DNA from: Amanita rubescens
Taxonomy: Eukaryota > Basidiomycota > Agaricomycetes > Agaricales > Amanitaceae
NCBI GenBank assembly: GCA_015039365.1
Contig: WION01000002.1
Location: forward strand, 372,001-436,000
Direction of reading: 5' to 3'
DNA: 64,000 nucleotides
In this document: positions 11,265-23,500 of the stretch, piece after piece
Layout of the letters: each line of letters begins with the position of its first letter
Position numbering within the stretch: position 1 is the first letter of the stretch
The notes under the pieces: model-generated
Seen by the model: only the letters and a program-made list of their open reading frames with translations
Databases searched by the model: none
Told to the model about the DNA's origin: nothing
Made by a program: the position numbers and the translations under genes

Positions 11265-11490
11265 TCAAGGACCATAACTGATCACTATTCAAAACCAGCA
11301 TGACCGTGACTGATGGTCTTAAAAAGACCGGTCACAATTCGGTCCAGTCATGGTCCTGTGACTGGACCTCTGAATGCTACTTGGATACCCTTGATAAACC
11401 CCCAGGTATTTGGGGGGTAAACCCTTCATCCTTGTTTAAGGGTAGGGGTTTTTGAGGGTAAGGGTAGGGGTCTGGGTTTAAAAACCCAGG

Positions 11491-11602
11491 TGTTACAAAT
11501 GTACGTCATGGCCTGTCTTTTTTTTATCTTATCATCTACGTCATTCCTCCTATGTCATTGTTTGCATATGTGTTCCTTCTGGAACATTCATCATTTACAG
11601 TA
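11491..11602 (+). repeat. 5' fragment of an LTR (family of the split solo LTR at 32531)
   Basis: It starts TGTTACAAATGTACGTCATG and matches, with small gaps, the outer parts of the LTR at 32531-32596 and 40256-40300, including TTCCTTCTGGAACATTCATC. It ends at the purine-rich sequence that precedes the next LTR. Confidence 0.65.
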
Positions 11603-11639
11603 GGTTGACTGACGTCAACATTCAAAACTAATGAGTGGG

Positions 11640-12018
11640 TGTAACGGATGGAATCCATTTACATTGTGCAGCATGTTCTGCAGCATTCCGAACGTCTCCA
11701 CTGTAACGGATGGAATCCGTTTACATTGTGCAGCACGTTCCGCAGCATTCCGAACGTCTCCGCCACCGTCCACCAGTTCTGACACGTTCCGACAGTTCCG
11801 TTTCAGGTCGGACACATGTAGTACACGAGGCATGTCATATATAGTCATGTCTTAGATAGTTTGTTATACAGCTTTTACTACCCCTCACTTGAGTTCACTA
11901 TTCCCGAGCCCCGACGAGTGCGACTGAAGTGGACGAGCACCCTTTGGTGCTGCCGAACTCCATCGGCCGCATCGGATCATCGGAGACTGCACACCACAGT
12001 CTCCGTTTCGTTGTTACA
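11640..12018 (+). repeat. Left LTR of a coding-free LTR element
   Basis: The LTR starts TGTAACGG and ends GTTGTTACA, giving the usual TG..CA with a 6-bp inverted repeat. A 63-bp direct duplication (11640-11702 and 11703-11765) extends this copy relative to the right LTR at 13699. It is followed by ACTGGAGCCCACC, a likely primer-binding site. Confidence 0.75.
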
Positions 12019-13698
12019 ACTGGAGCCCACCGCTTGGTCCACTTTCGTGTCGCACTCCGACACGTTATTTCACTCACAAACGACCCCGGAGGTCTTATTC
12101 ATTCTGGTGACCCCACTGGCTCAATTCCATTCGGATACTACATCCCCTGGTTACCGCCAAACGCGCTGCATCTGCACCTGCCTGCTACCACCTCTCATCC
12201 ATGTCCATCTGCTAGTCATACCTTGTTCCAGGTGCTCACATCCCTACGCACGACGTCTACAGCCTGCCATGCCCTTATCGGATCCCATCAAGCACTATCA
12301 GTCGCCATCGCAGCCAATCTGCATGCACCGCCTTACAGCACGTGTCCGCTTCATGCACCATGGCCCACTTTGACACCGTACCTCACTGCTGGATCCATCA
12401 GACACCGTCTACAGCCTGCTGCAACTCTCTGACGCACTGCTTCCGCATCCCGACACGTACCGCCTCAGTAGCTCCGATCTGCCGGCCTACATTCCGTCTC
12501 AAAGCACTTGCACCCTGCTGCTCGACACCCGCAGCTTTACCGCAACCTATCGGGACCATCGGAGCTCATCCACTGTCATAGCGCCCCGTCCACATCCGCC
12601 GACTTGCAGCAGGAGCCAGCCCATGCCAGCAGTACCCTCATCCGACCCCATCGGCCGCCACTGCAGCCTATCCGCAGCTCCCGACTTGCAGCACGCACCC
12701 ACCTCATGCACTACCTCACGCATCGGATACCATTCAGAGCACAGCCGCCAGTCATTTCACGCCAACCCGACCCTTCACTCATCGGACCGCATTCCTTCCC
12801 TCACCGACACGTGTAGACCATGCCTCCGCTCCCTCCTTTCACCTCTCGCAATTGCTGCAGCCGTCCGCCGCCGCTCCTATGCCTTTCGGACACTGCCAGC
12901 ACCTCGGCTCACTCTACCACCGTTCCGCCGACACCCGCGAGTCGCAATTCTTTTTTTTCAGCCTTTTTTTTCTTTTCTACCCAGGATCAGGATACGGCGC
13001 AGCCGTATTCGTTCAAACGGCTACATTTCATGCTCAGTCGGACCCTCAACACACGTCTCATCGCCATCAGCAATATCTCCGCACAGAAACCCTCGCCAAG
13101 TCAACCTGCAGCGAAATTGGAGTGTGGGGGATGTTGGGACAGACTCGGATAACGGATATCAGTACGCACAACGCAGGACTCACATTAGGCCCTTTATGAC
13201 TCGACTAGCACCGCCGATTTTACCGACTTCGCCTCCGCCTTTCTTTAACACCGTATTGCGCCGACGGCGTCTCAGGAAACATCATAGCAGCCTTACAGGG
13301 GTCAGTGCTATTGATCGGATTACTGGGATGACCGCGATCGGGGGAGTTGCGCCCCTCCTCGCCGACATTTTCTACCGCCTATGATGACCACCGCCGACAC
13401 GCCATCTGCTATCCGCACCTCGACGCGCTCCTCCTCCACGCCCTGACAGCATCCGCATCACGCCAACTGCAACTGAGACCTCCGACGACCTCCGAGCTAC
13501 ACCGCCAATGCTCCAACTCCTTATCTGCAACTATCTATGCACAATCGGACTCCGTTGACAATGTCAACACCATCACGGGCTTCCGCTGACACTCCGTCTC
13601 ACCTCCGACCTCACTTCCTTCACCGCTGACATTCATCTTGTTCATCCACCGATGCATTATAGGTTGACTGACGTCAACATTCAAAACTAATGAGTGGG
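12019..13698 (+). mobile_element. Internal region of a non-autonomous LTR element (LARD-like)
   Basis: The region is 1.68 kb of C-rich sequence between two matching LTRs. Long overlapping ORFs are present in several frames, but none has a gag or pol motif, and they look like products of base composition. The left end has the putative primer-binding site and the right end has GAGTGGG, a purine tract, directly before the LTR. That places it as a large retrotransposon derivative without coding capacity. Confidence 0.65.
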
Positions 13699-14015
13699 TG
13701 TAACAGATGGAATCCGTTTACATTGTGCAGCACGTTCCGCAGCATTCCGAACGTCTCCGCCACCGTCCACCAGTTCCGACACGTTCCGACAGTTCCGTTT
13801 CAGGTCGGACACACGTAGTACACGAGGCATGTCGTATATAGTCATGTCTTAGATAGTTTGTTATACAGCTTTTACTACCCCTCACTTGAGTTCACTATTC
13901 CCGAGCCCTGACGAGTGCGACCGAAGTAGACGAGCACCCTTTGGTGCTGCCGAACTCCATCGGCCGCATCGGATCATCGGAGACTGCACACCACAGTCTC
14001 CGTTTCGTTGTTACA
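13699..14015 (+). repeat. Right LTR of the coding-free element
   Basis: It is almost identical to 11703-12018, starting TGTAACAGATGG and ending GTTGTTACA. The roughly 35 bp upstream (from GGTTGACTGACGTCAAC) also precede the left LTR, which suggests a tandem LTR-internal-LTR arrangement formed by recombination. Confidence 0.78.
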
Positions 14016-14273
14016 CCGCCACTGTCCGCCAGTTCCGACACGTTCCGACAGTTCCGTTTCAGGTTGGACACACGTAGTACACGAGGCATATCATATATAG
14101 TCATGTCGTAGATAGTCTGTTATACAAGTTTACTTCCCCTCACTTGAGTTCATCGTTCCTGACACCCGACGAGTGCAACCGAAGTGGACGAGCACCCTTT
14201 GGTGCTGCTGAACTCGCACGGCCGCATCGGAACATCGGAGGTTGCACACTGCACCTCCACTTTCGTTGTTTCA
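14016..14273 (+). repeat. Truncated third LTR copy of a sister subfamily
   Basis: It continues directly from the right LTR and matches its interior (CCAGTTCCGACACGTTCCGA onward), but lacks the first 80 bp or so. It ends GTTGTTTCA, as the LTR at 31946-32277 does. Confidence 0.65.
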
Positions 14274-15465
14274 CCAGGGTGTCAGAAATTGGCATAGCAG
14301 TGGTGGGGTCACCAGGATCCTCGGAGGTCTCGGTGGTATCATGTGTTGTAGTGGTAGGAGCGTTGGAGGGTCTGGAGGGTTCAGAGGGGGCAGTATTAGG
14401 GAGTGTGGATTGATTAGGGACTGTATTCAGCAGGGTGCTAATGTGTATGTGCGTTGGAGTCGTATGTATGTTTTGCAGTGCTTCAGTATTGACAGGCTCA
14501 GTGGTATGCATTCCGGAGTGGTCTAGAGCTTCCAGGAAGTAGTTGGAGGACACAAATGGCTTTGGAGCGGTCGGCTGTGTGTACCTCAGCAGCCATACAT
14601 CAATGCATTCTTTGAACCATTGTCCGAAGTGGCAGTATTGGAATGCATTCAGTTTGTTGCCGTCCAAAAATTGAATCTGTCCATCGACTATTTTGATCTT
14701 CCCTTGCCTTGCATATTCATCCCTGATATGGCACCAGGCCGTCCGATGATTGATATCTCCGCAGAAAACACATCCGCTGAGGAGATGGGTGGAAGCTGTG
14801 CTTGGAGCGAAGGCAGTGCTCAGAGGGGGAGTAGGGATAGGTGACGGAGGCATCGGGAGCATCAGAACTTGTGGGGTGGTCGCAGTGAGCAAGGCTATAG
14901 CAGACCTTGAGCTGATAATGAATTGTGCGGCACTATTCATGTCTTTTAGATCATAGCCATCATCAGGGTGGACGTCCGGGTACTTGATTGTGAGCTGAGT
15001 AGTGATATCGGGTCGGAGATCCAGAGGGAATGCAGACATGTACATGATACTTGCCTCATGGCGTGTCATGCGGTGCTTTCTGATGAGGTATTGAGCTGTT
15101 CTGGAAAATTCCCTGTGATACTCAGCAAGGGCTGTCTCCGATGCAACATTTTGTGCTGAGAAGTGGTTGGAAATGGCGTGTAGTGCTGCAATAGTGTGGC
15201 GGCGATCGGGCTGTGCCTCGGGGTAGGTCTCGGAAATCGCTTTCTTAAACGCATCCCAGGTTTTCGGATCTGATAGGGTGTCCCGAGTGGCTCTCCAGAT
15301 CTCGGAAGATTTCTCATCGGTATAGTAGACAGCCCATTTGATCAGTTCAGCATCTCCGGAGTGTTGTCTATCCTCGCAGATTATCTTGATATCTTCAAGG
15401 TATCTCTCAAGACCAGTGGCAGTGCCTCAGAAGCAGGGTGCCTCCTTGTTCGTTTGGATGGGCAT
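14274..15465 (-). pseudogene. LTR retrotransposon gag, truncated
   Basis: This is a capsid-like gag of the type common in agaricomycete LTR elements. The frame starts MPIQTNKEAP at 15465 and has an in-frame TGA at 15427-15429. It then runs open through RYLEDIKIICEDRQ, WDAFKKAISETYPEA and a single zinc knuckle CVFCGDINHRTAWC encoded near 14780. The C-terminal part is Pro/Thr-rich. The frame runs into the LTR copy at 14273, where the element is cut off, so no protease or pol follows. The 5' LTR of the same element is at 15873-16269, about 400 bp upstream on this strand. The stop fits a CGA-to-TGA change. Confidence 0.75.
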
Positions 15466-15848
15466 GTGGTGGTTTGGTTTGGTCATGATGTTACTGGCAG
15501 GCCAAAGCGAAGCGAGCTGTTCTGATGGAAAGTGAGGTGGATTAAGCAAGGGGCTTCAGGGATGAAAGCTATTGATCGATTGGAGCTGGATTGGGAGTAG
15601 TGGAACGTGTGGGCGTTGTTCGGCTGATGCTGTGTCAGTGCTGTGGGGCTGAGTGGTGAAGGCTACTGCAGTGTAAAGAGTGGGGAGGGTATAATTGAAG
15701 AAAGGTTGGCAGGGTATGGTCTCTGAGCTATGGGAGGGCCGGCAGAGTGCTTGGAGTGGCTCGGAGCAGATTCCAAATGACACTGGAACTTGTCTGATGC
15801 TTTCTGTGCAGCAGTTGGGTGAAAGGAATGACCAACGGACTGACCTAA

Positions 15849-15872
15849 GAGCCCCTCGTGGTGGGCTCCAGT
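15849..15872 (-). promoter_or_regulatory. Putative primer-binding site of the gag-bearing LTR element
   Basis: Directly after the LTR 3' end on the minus strand comes ACTGGAGCCCACC. The same 13 bases follow the LTR at 12018. TGG at the start is what a tRNA 3' CCA end would pair with. I cannot say which tRNA. Confidence 0.55.
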
Positions 15873-16269
15873 TGAAACAATCAGAAGAAGGCTGATGCAG
15901 AAGTGCATTTGACCAAAGGGGCTATGGAGATCAGTCTGAAGGGTGTCTCGGGTGCAGAGAGAGTGCTGAAGACGAAGGTGAATGAGTGAAAGGTGTCTGA
16001 AGCACCGAGGAACAAAGGGAACGGAAGGAATCAAACTCGGAATGCAGATGGGGTGATAATTCACTAACTACAACTACGTACACAATGGTATATATACTAT
16101 GGAGGCACAAGGTGACCATGTGATGAATCCTGCGCCGAGTCTGAGGCCTGTGCATGTGTCTGAAAACAAACAATCATCCTCCAGGGTCGAGTATAGGCTC
16201 GGAGTGCTTTGGGGAGCTTCGGAAGGTTTCGGAGATCGGTTCCAACGTAGCCGGAATTGGCTCGTTACA
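15873..16269 (-). repeat. 5' LTR of the gag-bearing element
   Basis: On the minus strand it starts TGTAACGAGCC and ends GATTGTTTCA. A TATATATA stretch near 16090 could be its TATA box. It abuts the gypsy fragment at 16270, which it probably disrupted. Confidence 0.7.
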
Positions 16270-17235
16270 ATGCCAAATCGACAAAAGGAAGCAACACATG
16301 TAGCCAAATTAACAATGAAAATAGACTCCCATAAAGAAAACATGGAAGCTCTAATTTTAGACATTGGAGATAATGAGATGCTACTAGGAGAGGATTGGTT
16401 GTCAGTACACAATCACAATCCAACAATCAATTGGCAGACACGAGAAGTAAAATTTAGCAGATGCCCAAAGAAATGCAGCACCATCATTAAAAAGATAATA
16501 GAACCAGAAAAAGATGAAGATGGGATCTCGAAAGGAATAATGCCCGATTATGTCAAACCATTCAAACACATGTTTAACAAAGTAAATTTTGATAAACTAC
16601 CTATCAGAAGAGAATGGGACCATGAAATCAACCTATTACCGAATGCACCGAAAGAAATCCCTGCGAAGAACTTCAGGCTGACACGAGAAGAAGAAAAAGC
16701 TGTAGACGAGTTCCTTGATGGAGAATTAAAAGTTGGAAAGATCCGCCCTTCTAAGTCCCCATATGCAGCTGCTTGCTTTTTCATCTTGAAGAAAGATAAA
16801 TCGAGAAGACTAGTGCAAGACTACTGAGGAATCAACAAATATACAATCAAAGATAAGACTCCCCTACCACGAATAGATGATCTAATCGACACACTGGCTG
16901 AAGGGAAAATCTTTACAAAAATGGATATTATATGGGGATACAACAATGTGAGAATCAAAGAAGGACATGAAGAATGAGCAGCCTTCCTAACCCCAAGAGG
17001 GTTGTTTGAACCCCTAGTTATGTATTTTGGGTTGACAAATTCCCCCGGAACATTCATGAGAATGATGTCAACAATCTTCCAAGATATGATCCGAGATAAG
17101 AAATGTGTTATCTACATGGACGACATTGTCTTCATCGGTAAAACGAAAGAAGAATTGCAACATCATACGATAGAAGGATTGAAAATCCTGGAAGAACATG
17201 ACCTTTATGTGAAAGAAAAGAAATGTTATTCCTGA
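16270..17235 (+). pseudogene. Ty3/gypsy protease-reverse transcriptase fragment
   Basis: The order of blocks is: aspartic-protease C-terminal part (ILDIGDNEMLLGEDWL), the linker to RT (FRLTREEEKAVDEFLDGELK), SKSPYAAACFFILKKDKSRR, TKMDI.WGYNNVRI, FEPLVMYFGLTNSPGTF and the catalytic YMDD (near 17113-17127). In-frame TGA codons lie at 16825, 16975 and 17233. The first replaces the arginine of the usual QDYRG motif, again fitting CGA to TGA. The rest of pol and both LTRs are missing. The left edge meets the LTR at 16269. Confidence 0.85.
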
Positions 17236-17521
17236 AAAGATAAGGGAAGAACAAGTTAGGAAGATTCGTCGGTCCTTGATTTTTGTACAAAGTTTAATAA
17301 ATGAACTTTGATAAATCAAGGATATTCATATCTTTTGACTCAAGGCCGAATAATTTATAGATACTAAATAGTAGAGAAACTGTAATAGTATCTAATAAAT
17401 TAAGCCTTACCCTTTTCATTTGGACATGGACATGAAATTGATAAGAAAAAATTCAAAAGAATTTGCAGTCATAATTATAGGTTGAAAAGTATCAAGTAAC
17501 TAATATTTTTTCTTTTATAGA
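17236..17521 (+). other. Junction and leader before the copia polyprotein
   Basis: The stretch is AT-rich. A long hairpin pairs CCTTGATTTTTGTACAAAG (about 17273) with its near complement ending at 17321. TAACTAATATTTTTTCTTTTATAG just before the copia frame resembles a branch site and 3' splice site. No 5' LTR matching the 3' side is visible, so the copia element is probably 5'-truncated. Confidence 0.45.
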
Positions 17522-20500
17522 AAAATTTCATCAAACAAAGAAACACTTCAATTGCAATTGTCATCTTCTACTTCAACTCGTAGCATTGCAGATTCAGTTC
17601 CAACATTCAATGGAACAAACTGGCACACTTTCGAGACAAATATCATTGCATATTTACAGACTCGAGGAATTGACGGAGTCATTGCGACTACCTTCAATTT
17701 GGCACCAGCCCTCACTTCATCACAGGTTACTGCTCTCTCCAATACCTCAACAACAGCAGTCGAGAGGGATATTATCAAAGATAAGAAGAAAGATTACGAA
17801 CAGGACCTTAAAGACGACAAAGAAGCCCTAGGGATAATAACCCTTAAGCTCAGTCCCACTTTTCGTCATCTACAGGAAAAAGATGACACAGCTAAAACTT
17901 TTTGGGCCAAATTAAAGAAACAATTTGGCACACCAGGATTAGCTGGAATATATGTCGAATTCAAAGAAGTCCTTCAATGGAAATTCGATGATCAACACGA
18001 TCCTACAATTGCAATCCAAAAATTCCAGGATGCAATAAATAAACTTTCTTCACATAAAATAACTATCCCAGATGACTTACAATGTATGTTACTCCTTAAT
18101 GCTCTCAGAAAGCATTGGGATAATATGTCATCGGTATTATTAGCAAGCATTGAACCAAAAGATGTTTCAATGGCTAAAATAATACCCAGAATAGTAGAAG
18201 AATGGCGCAGAAAGAAATCTTTCAGCAACAACAGACCTATTACAGTTAATATGGCTAGGACTAATTTAAACCAAGGTCATCCTCGCCCTAAATGGCAAGG
18301 ACAGAACTCTGGTAATAATCCTAATTCAGGAGGATCTTCATCAGGATCCTATAAGCCATATACTAGTTTTAGAGGTCGAGGACATGGTCGTGGAGGTTTT
18401 AAACCAAACTTCTGATCACAAAAACCTCGTCAAATACCTGTACCTCAGGCTCACGCACAATGGCATGGCCAAATGCCTAATCAAAAGAAAGGGCCTAATA
18501 ATGAGTGTAATAAAGAAACAAAGTTAAAGCAAAAAATGACAAAAAGAGCTGCAATGGCACAAACTGCCAGTGGTTCTTCAATGGCATCACCTGCCATAGC
18601 TTTACCTTTGAGTTCTCGTATCGAACCATCGCATGTTCAAACTTATTATCCTATTCAGGATAATGATAACTTGCCAAATGAATATGAAAATTCTTGGAAT
18701 CAAGAATTACATGAGGCAAATTACACTGATTCAGAAAGTGAGTCCAAACCAAAATGGACTTACAAAGGTACTAGGGTGAAAGTAGTTTGGCCTACTCCAC
18801 CTGAATCTGACAACGGACAAGTGTCAGACATCAATAAAGACTTGGATGTTAATTAGTGATGGGAGGTTAAGTTATGTAACCGCAATTAACCGTAACTTAA
18901 CTGAACCTAACTGCTCGACCAGTTAATTATCAGTTAAGGTTAGGCCCTTTCCCTAACCTTAACCGGACCGGTTATGACCGGTTATGACCGGTTAAATTGT
19001 GCAACCTTGTAGAGCTGGTCCTTAGCATCATTTTGAGCCCTTATTCATGTAATTTGGCCCAGTGGTTCATGAGATATGAAGTATTTTGTGAAGGGATGTC
19101 AAAATTATTGTGTTTCTCATTAGCAATGTGGTCCATGACATGCAAAAAGCAATATACAATTAGTTTCTCATGTTCAATCTGCTAGCTATTTCCCTCACCA
19201 CACTCAGAAACATAGTTCTCTGGGATGCTGATGGGGAGCAAAGTTTTGCATGGCTGTTGTGAGACTCTAATTTGTATGCAATTTTCATTATGTTTATCAT
19301 TCTGTATTGGACAATATACTTCTGACTTAGGCTGTTGGCATTTGGGACTTGTTTCTGACTTATATTGATCAGTTATGAGCATCATAGACAACATTGCTAA
19401 TGGGAAACCAATCATCTTGACATCACTCACAAAACACTTCATATCTCATGAACCACTGGTCCAAATTACATGAATAGGGGCTCAAAATGATGCTAATAAC
19501 CTGCTCTACCAGATTACATAATTTTAATCGGTTATAACTGGTTATAACCGGTCATAACCGGTCCAGTTAAGGTTAAGGAAATTCTGGGTCATCAGTTAAT
19601 TGATCAGTTACAGTTAATCAATTTTGGGGCAATTAACCGGACTTAACCTAACCTCACAACACTAATGTTAATACACTTCCAATAGTCAACCTTCCTAAGG
19701 ACAAAGGAAAGGCACGTGCAACAGTCAAAGATGATGATGATCAAATATCATTAGGAAATGACCAAGATTTCCAATATGATTTCGAAGGGTATGTGAAACA
19801 ATTAAAGGCTCATGCCAAATATTGTAAACAACAGGCTTTATATGATCGAACTAACAAAGAAACTATTATAGGGGTGATTGATATGATCAATGCGCTCCTT
19901 AACAATGAGGTTGTACACCTCATAAATGATGAAGGTAATAGTAATACATCTGATGAAATTCAAATTAATTTTGAAGATAGTAATTCTGAAAGGTATTCCA
20001 ACTCAGAAGAAACCTTGATTAATTCAGAACTAACACCTAGTTCTGAAGAATTTCCTCATCGTAATAGTTTAAATTATATAGAATTTCCAATTGTAGACGA
20101 TAGATCTCCTGGATCTATTAGTCCTTTATCTTATATAGATGAGAATTCTATAATAGATGGTTATTCTGCATTTCCAACTATAAACTTGGGCAAAATGTTC
20201 GATCCTGAGCTTACCCTTTGTAAGAAAACATCATCATGCAACTGTTATAAATGCTTTAGTGCATTTAGAAATGATTGTATTTGGATGTGTGATTCCAGTG
20301 CATCAGATCACTTTACTTTTAATAAAAGTGATTTTGTAGACTATACAGAGTATGACACTCCACGTATGGCAATAACCGCTGATTCACAATCTCAAATAAT
20401 GGGCGAAGGTACAGTTATACTTTCCCATCAACTATCAAATGGCACAGTGAATCAAATTCGATTACACCCTGTTCTCTACATGCCAAGCGCAATACTTAGA

Positions 20501-23500
20501 TTAATAAGCAATGGAACCTTATGCAAACAAGGTTTAGTTGCAAGACAAGATAACAAGAAAATTATTTTTATTCTCAAATGTTCTCCTGAAGTTCCTTATA
20601 TAGAAGGAACTCCCGCCTTAGGCGATGACACATTAATGTGGATTAATGGCGAAATTTATAAGCCAAAAGCTTGGAGCTTACTAGTCCCAACGCATAATGT
20701 GATTAATTGGGAAATTTGGCATCAACGTCTAGGACATCCTTCAAAACAAATTATTAAAATGGGCAATAAATCTCTTAAAGGTTTCCCACCCAGGTTACCT
20801 TTACCCACCACTAATGATCCTTGTAAAGGATGTGTTAAAGGAAAAGCTGTTTCGCAAAGCTTTCCTGATACAGAGAAAAGAGCTTCAAAACCATTTGAAC
20901 TTGTTCATACTGACTTGATGGAAATGCCTGTTCCATCTTACAATAAACATAAATATATAATGGTCTTGTTAGACGATTATACATCTCATGTATGGACACT
21001 TTTACTTCAGAAGAAGTCGGATGCTTTTACCTCTTTTCAACATTGGTATACTTATATTAAAAATATGTATTCTACTTCAATCGTTTCACTCCGTTCTGAT
21101 CGAGGGGGGGAGTTTACATCAAAGACGTTTGAAGAATACTTAAAAACCAATGGTATTACACATCAACTAAGCACTCCACATATACATCAACAAAATGGTC
21201 GTGCTGAAAGGATTAATAGAACACTTAGAGAAAAAAGTGAAGCAATGCATCTACATGCTTCATGCCCACAATCTTGGTGGAATTTTGCAATTGAAACCTC
21301 CGTACATATTTACAATTGTACTCCACTTAGATGTACTGACTGGTCTACACCAGTACAAAATCTAACAATGGATAAACCTGACGTTTCATACTTCAAAGTA
21401 TTTGGATGCACTGCTTGGGTCTTTATCCCAAAAGAATTGCGCAAAAACAAGTTGTCCCCTAAATCTGAAGAGATGACATTTATTGGATATGAACCAAATG
21501 CAAAAGCATACCGCTTCATGACACATGATAACAAACTGGTCATATCCACCCAAGCACAATTCAATGAATCCAAATTCCCTAGAGAGAGCAAAACTAAAAA
21601 TATAGCAACCAAGAATCTTGATAAACTCAGTCCTATTCAGGAAGAAGAAGATCTAAACCCATTTATTAATTTAGATGAGATTGATACTAGGAAGACATTT
21701 CCAGATAAAAAGTCTTACTCTGGACCTAGTAATAGTGATAATGATGATCCTTCTGATCATGATGGTTCTGATAAAGAATCCTTTAAATCGGTTAAATCAG
21801 AAAAAGATGAGGATACCAAATCAAGGGGTGTTGAATCAGATCAACCCATTGACAAACCTCACTTGGATCTTGAAGATGCTTACATAGGACCAAGAAGGAA
21901 TAAAACTCCTTCTCCACCTCCTAGACCAAAAAATCGTCGAACCAAAACTATCAGAGACCCTGATATTCCACTTCGTCGATCTGATCGTCTCAAAGTTCCA
22001 GTTATTCAACCTGATAATGTTTATGGTGATAAACCTATTCTTGAGATAGAGAAAGAAATCTCAGATAAAAAAGATGTCATGTATGATTTATTGAAAGACT
22101 TAGAAGAACAAAAATCTTCTTCTGATAAAGAAGTTGAAGATATTCTAAGATTTCAAATCACACATACTGCTACAAGTATATGCATCTTAAAAGAATATCA
22201 CCAAAAGGCAATGAATACTTGGACACAAAAAATAGTCAAAGAAAATGGTACAGAATTAATTCATCATTTATTTGCTCAGGCAATATATGCAAAAGATGAT
22301 GATACTGTTCCATATGATTATAGAGACATCAGTAAAATGCACATCAATAATCCTTCAAATTATGAAAAATGGAAAGTTTCCATGGATGAAGAGATTAAAT
22401 CATTAAACACTAGAAATATATGGGAATTAGCGGATCTTCCTCCTGGTAGAACAGCCATCAAATGTCGATGGGTGTTCATATTAAAATCCGATGGCAGGAA
22501 AAAGGCACGCTTAGTAGCCAAAGGATTTTCACAAAGACCTGGGATTGATTACAATGAAACTTTTTCACCAGTGGCTTGATATGAGACCATTCGCCTTCTG
22601 TTCGCCATTGCAGTGCTAGAAAACTGGGATATAGAAGCACTCGATGTCAAGACTGCCTTTCTTTACGGAGATCTTGAAGCGGATGTATACATGACACAAC
22701 CTGAAGGCTATGTAATCAAAAATCAAGAAAAGAAGGTATACAGACTTAAAAAGGCTATTTATGGCCTTAAACAAGCCTCATGGGCTTGGAACAAACAAGT
22801 AGATAAATCCTTTAAAAGTTTAGGATTTAATCGCTGTTTATCTGATTCTGGTATTTACATCAGAAAAGATAATAAATCTATTATAGTAATTGTACTATAT
22901 GTAGATGATATACTTTTCATGGGATCTAATTCTCTAGAAGTTAAAAAGGCCAAAGATGCCTTTATGAAACTTTGGGAATGTTCTGATCTTGGTAAAGTTA
23001 AAGAATATCTTGGCATGAGAGTCAATTACAATAAGGAAGGAAGAACCCTTATTATTGACCAAGAAGATTATGCCAAGAAAATAGTTAAGCGTTTTGGTCA
23101 AGAAAATGCAAAGCCAACTCGTACAGCACTCCCTGCTGGTTATGTACCAGTACCTAATGATAAACAAGCTTCACCTGAAACAATATCCTTCTTTCAACAA
23201 ATTATAGGATCATTGTTATATCTTGCATTAGGAACTAGACCAGATATTACATACCAAGTAATATTAATGTCTCAATTTTGTGCAAACCCTAGTGAAATTC
23301 ATATTCACATGGCTCTTTACATAATACACCATGTCAATACAACTGATAAAGCTAAAATAGTTTTTAATGGAATTTCAAAATTAGGTTTTCTCACCTTTGC
23401 TGATGCAGACTGGGCAGCAGATAAAACAACAAGAAAATCTGTTACTGGATATGTCATGCTATTAGCTGGAGGAGCCATATCATGGGTTTCACGAAAACAA

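Larger units (their letters stand above)
8084..11379. mobile_element. hAT-type non-autonomous element, outermost of a nest
   Basis: The left end is TAGTGTTCGGAGGTCTGGTC and the right end is the inverse of TAGCATTCAGAGGTCCAGTC. The element is flanked by an exact 8-bp direct repeat CTTGGATA (8076-8083 and 11380-11387). TAG..-type ends and 8-bp duplications are typical of hAT transposons. It holds no transposase ORF, so it would depend on one elsewhere. Two further elements of the same kind sit inside it (8816-9978 and 10177-11264). Subterminal arrays of ACCGGTC-like motifs occur near both ends. Confidence 0.85.

Noticed and set aside
8820..11380. ACCGGT arrays as transcription-factor binding clusters
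   Set aside because: They occur as subterminal parts of hAT-type elements with defined ends, so transposase binding is the simpler reading.
11388..11490. Telomere-like repeats (AGGGTAGGGGTTTTTGAGGGTAAGGG)
   Set aside because: The units are irregular and interspersed, and the flanks continue with ordinary repeats. There is no run of a single telomeric unit.
12623..13384. 253-codon plus-strand ORF as a gene
   Set aside because: It lies in the coding-free interior of an LTR element, overlaps other long ORFs in different frames, has no domain and is explained by C-rich composition.
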